Origin: an uncultured Eubacteriales bacterium
GTDB lineage: Bacteria; Bacillota; Clostridia; Lachnospirales; Anaerotignaceae
Length of the DNA stretch: 6,957 nucleotides
Reading direction: 5' to 3'
NCBI GenBank assembly: GCA_902406135.1
Contig: CABPCX010000101.1
Coordinates: 1-6,957, forward strand
This document shows, piece by piece, positions 5,351 through 6,957 of the stretch. Within the stretch, counting starts at the first letter, position 1, and each line of letters begins with the position of its first letter. The notes beneath the pieces are model-generated. The model was not told the origin of the DNA. It saw nothing but the letters and a program-made list of their open reading frames with translations, and ran no database searches. The translations under genes and the position numbers were made by a program.

Positions 5351-6957
5351 TTATTCTACTGTTACTCCTGTGTAGTAATGCTTAAGTATTTCTTTGTAGT
5401 CCGCACCGTTTTTAGCCATACCGTTGGCTCCCATCTGACTGAGTCCTACGCCGTGGCCAATGCCATAGCCTTTAATTTCTATTGTTGAACCCTTTGATGA
5501 TATAACGGTCGTTCCGCTTGTTGAATTTGATGTTGTTACGGTTGTAGTTGTAGTAATGAGGTCATCAATATTAGGTATATCATCCAAATCTATTTCTTTT
5601 CCGTCATATCCGTATGCCTTAGCTCCGGATGCATTTGAATATATAACCGCACAGTCAGCTCCTATCACATAGTCTCTGCCTACTTTAAATCCCTCTAAGG
5701 GCTCGCTTATAAATGTTCCGATAACATTGCTTGTAACCGTCTCGGTCTTTCCGCCGCTTTCAACAACACCGTTTGTTATAGTGTAGTTTCTGCTGTTAAA
5801 TGAACTTCCGATGGAACCAAAAACAGTTCTGCAGGCTTCAAGGGTTATGGTTTTTGTTCCCTCTGTGCCGAGTATTTCAAGCTTTTGTACTCGGTTAGTT
5901 TTATTATCAATGGTAATTCTCATACCTGTGGCAGAACCTATATTATAACCGTTTGTCTGTATAAGGTTGTCCAAATCATCAAGGGTTATTGTTCTTTCCC
6001 ATTCAGGGCAATTTATTTCCTGGCTGTCATCAACTGCTTTAAGATAAGCAACATCAGTACCCCATACATTTACTGCATCTTCGGTATAGCCGCCGCTTGA
6101 TGAGAAGAAAAGTGCTTCAATGGGACTTCCATTATAATATATCAATTCTCCCTCGGTGTCTATAACAGCCTGTCTAGTTGTAGAATCCTCATAATCATAA
6201 CCCATATATGCCTGACAGTGTGTAGAGTCGCATATATCATATCCGATATCTGATTCTCTGTTCCACTTATAAAGCGCATAGGTTCTTGCGGCGCAGGCCT
6301 GAGCCTTTATTGCTTCATATTCATAGCTTGAAGGTATTTCAGATGCCACAACGCCATATAAGTATTCCTCAAGGTCAATAACATTAACTGCTGTTATTGT
6401 TCCGTCTGAGTTATGTATAAAATCAATTATGCCTCTATATGAGCGGGCGCCAAGGTCAACAACAGGAGTTGAACCTGTTCCCATAAAGTATGCATCCGAA
6501 TCTGCTATAAGAAGTATTGGATTTCCGTCAATATCTAAAATTGTAACATCTGACGGAGAAAGCGCTTTTCCTCCAAGGGCTGATGCCGCACTGTTTGCCG
6601 CAGACATATTTTCATATCCGTAAATTATAACAGCCCAGTCGTTTTTATAATAGCCGGCAACGGCATTTGAATATCCGTTTGAAATATATTCGGACGCTTC
6701 CGCCTTTGCGTCATTATATGAAGAAGCATCTATCGGTATAGATACCTGATAGCTGAGACCAACTCTCACATTAAATCCGGAAGATGAGTTAAATTCATCT
6801 ACTGTCTCATTATCAAGAGGATTAGAATCACTTTCAGGTCTAACAAGTCTTATTGATGTAGACTGTATGCCAATTGAACTCTTTTGGGCATAACTCATAA
6901 CAAGTCCGACTCTTATGTATTCAGGCAAAGTAGTCGCAGCCATAGCGCTGGTGCCAG
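5351..6957 (-). CDS. secreted SpoIID/LytB-domain peptidoglycan enzyme, missing its N-terminal start
   Basis: The frame stays open to the window edge; residues before the first visible Met (6943) read GTSA, giving [18 protein letters not shown]. That looks like the end of a signal peptide before the mature N-terminus, so the true start is outside. Numbering from Met at 6943: about 58-146 resembles a SPOR-type domain, and 165-390 plus 484-530 form the SpoIID/LytB domain. [13 protein letters not shown] holds Glu202, matching the catalytic Glu of SpoIID lytic transglycosylases. CDSTHCQAY (238-246) carries Cys and His like the zinc ligands of clostridial Spo[12 protein letters not shown] and [15 protein letters not shown] are also conserved. 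An insert at about 391-484 includes a Ser/Thr-rich run. At over 530 residues it is longer than true SpoIID (about 340), so it may be a LytB-like paralogue acting on wall glycan. It heads the visible operon, 14 nt before queA. Confidence 0.9.
   Translation of the reverse strand, partial: GTSAMAATTLPEYIRVGLVMSYAQKSSIGIQSTSIRLVRPESDSNPLDNETVDEFNSSSGFNVRVGLSYQVSIPIDASSYNDAKAEASEYISNGYSNAVAGYYKNDWAVIIYGYENMSAANSAASALGGKALSPSDVTILDIDGNPILLIADSDAYFMGTGSTPVVDLGARSYRGIIDFIHNSDGTITAVNVIDLEEYLYGVVASEIPSSYEYEAIKAQACAARTYALYKWNRESDIGYDICDSTHCQAYMGYDYEDSTTRQAVIDTEGELIYYNGSPIEALFFSSSGGYTEDAVNVWGTDVAYLKAVDDSQEINCPEWERTITLDDLDNLIQTNGYNIGSATGMRITIDNKTNRVQKLEILGTEGTKTITLEACRTVFGSIGSSFNSRNYTITNGVVESGGKTETVTSNVIGTFISEPLEGFKVGRDYVIGADCAVIYSNASGAKAYGYDGKEIDLDDIPNIDDLITTTTTVTTSNSTSGTTVISSKGSTIEIKGYGIGHGVGLSQMGANGMAKNGADYKEILKHYYTGVTVE

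Noticed and set aside
5351..6957. Naming the SpoIID-like gene spoIID
   Set aside because: The protein is much longer than SpoIID, has a SPOR-like region and a long insert, and lacks the usual spoIID neighbours in this window. A family-level call is safer.

Overview
This window looks like chromosomal DNA from a low-to-medium-GC, anaerobic Firmicute, most likely a clostridial lineage such as Lachnospiraceae. The grounds are the AT-rich intergenic DNA, strong AGGAGG ribosome binding sites before most genes, an Isf-like flavoprotein, an FmdE-family protein, and a SpoIID/LytB-type protein next to queA. No single marker here fixes the genus. Every gene I support is on the minus strand, so transcription runs from high to low coordinates.

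Region A (6957 down to 2936) is an apparent housekeeping operon. It holds the 3' part of a secreted SpoIID/LytB-type peptidoglycan enzyme (start outside the window), queA (14-nt gap) and rarA (20-nt gap), and is closed by a clear intrinsic terminator at 2936-2960. The three act separately: cell-wall remodelling, queuosine modification of tRNA, and replication-fork maintenance. No tgt gene sits beside queA here.

Region B (about 2881 to 1703) is a single-gene unit with its own probable promoter. The protein is an unusual two-domain fusion. The N-terminal half is a flavodoxin-like NAD(P)H:FMN oxidoreductase carrying the CX2CX2CX7C cysteine cluster typical of iron-sulfur flavoproteins. The C-terminal half is a left-handed beta-helix O-acetyltransferase of the maltose/galactoside acetyltransferase type.

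Region C (1694 down to 1, continuing out of the window) is a second operon. A near-consensus promoter only 9 nt past the previous stop drives a leader of about 135 nt. The leader holds two small inverted repeats and a strong hairpin followed by six T residues, just before the first ribosome binding site, so it looks like an attenuator or a new cis-regulatory RNA. It precedes a SAM-dependent methyltransferase, an FmdE-family protein with a C-terminal zinc finger, and the N-terminus of a lipoprotein of the siderophore/cobalamin/metal-binding ABC transporter class. The first two genes share a TGATG junction and the third follows after 12 nt, so they are probably translated as a unit. I infer a metal- or cofactor-uptake system; its substrate cannot be read from this sequence. 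The leader plus this operon is the best candidate here for something undescribed.

There is no gene-free stretch over 300 bases. The two longest gaps are 1526-1702 and 2807-2970, and their contents are listed as features. I saw no tRNA, rRNA, CRISPR array, insertion sequence or phage gene.
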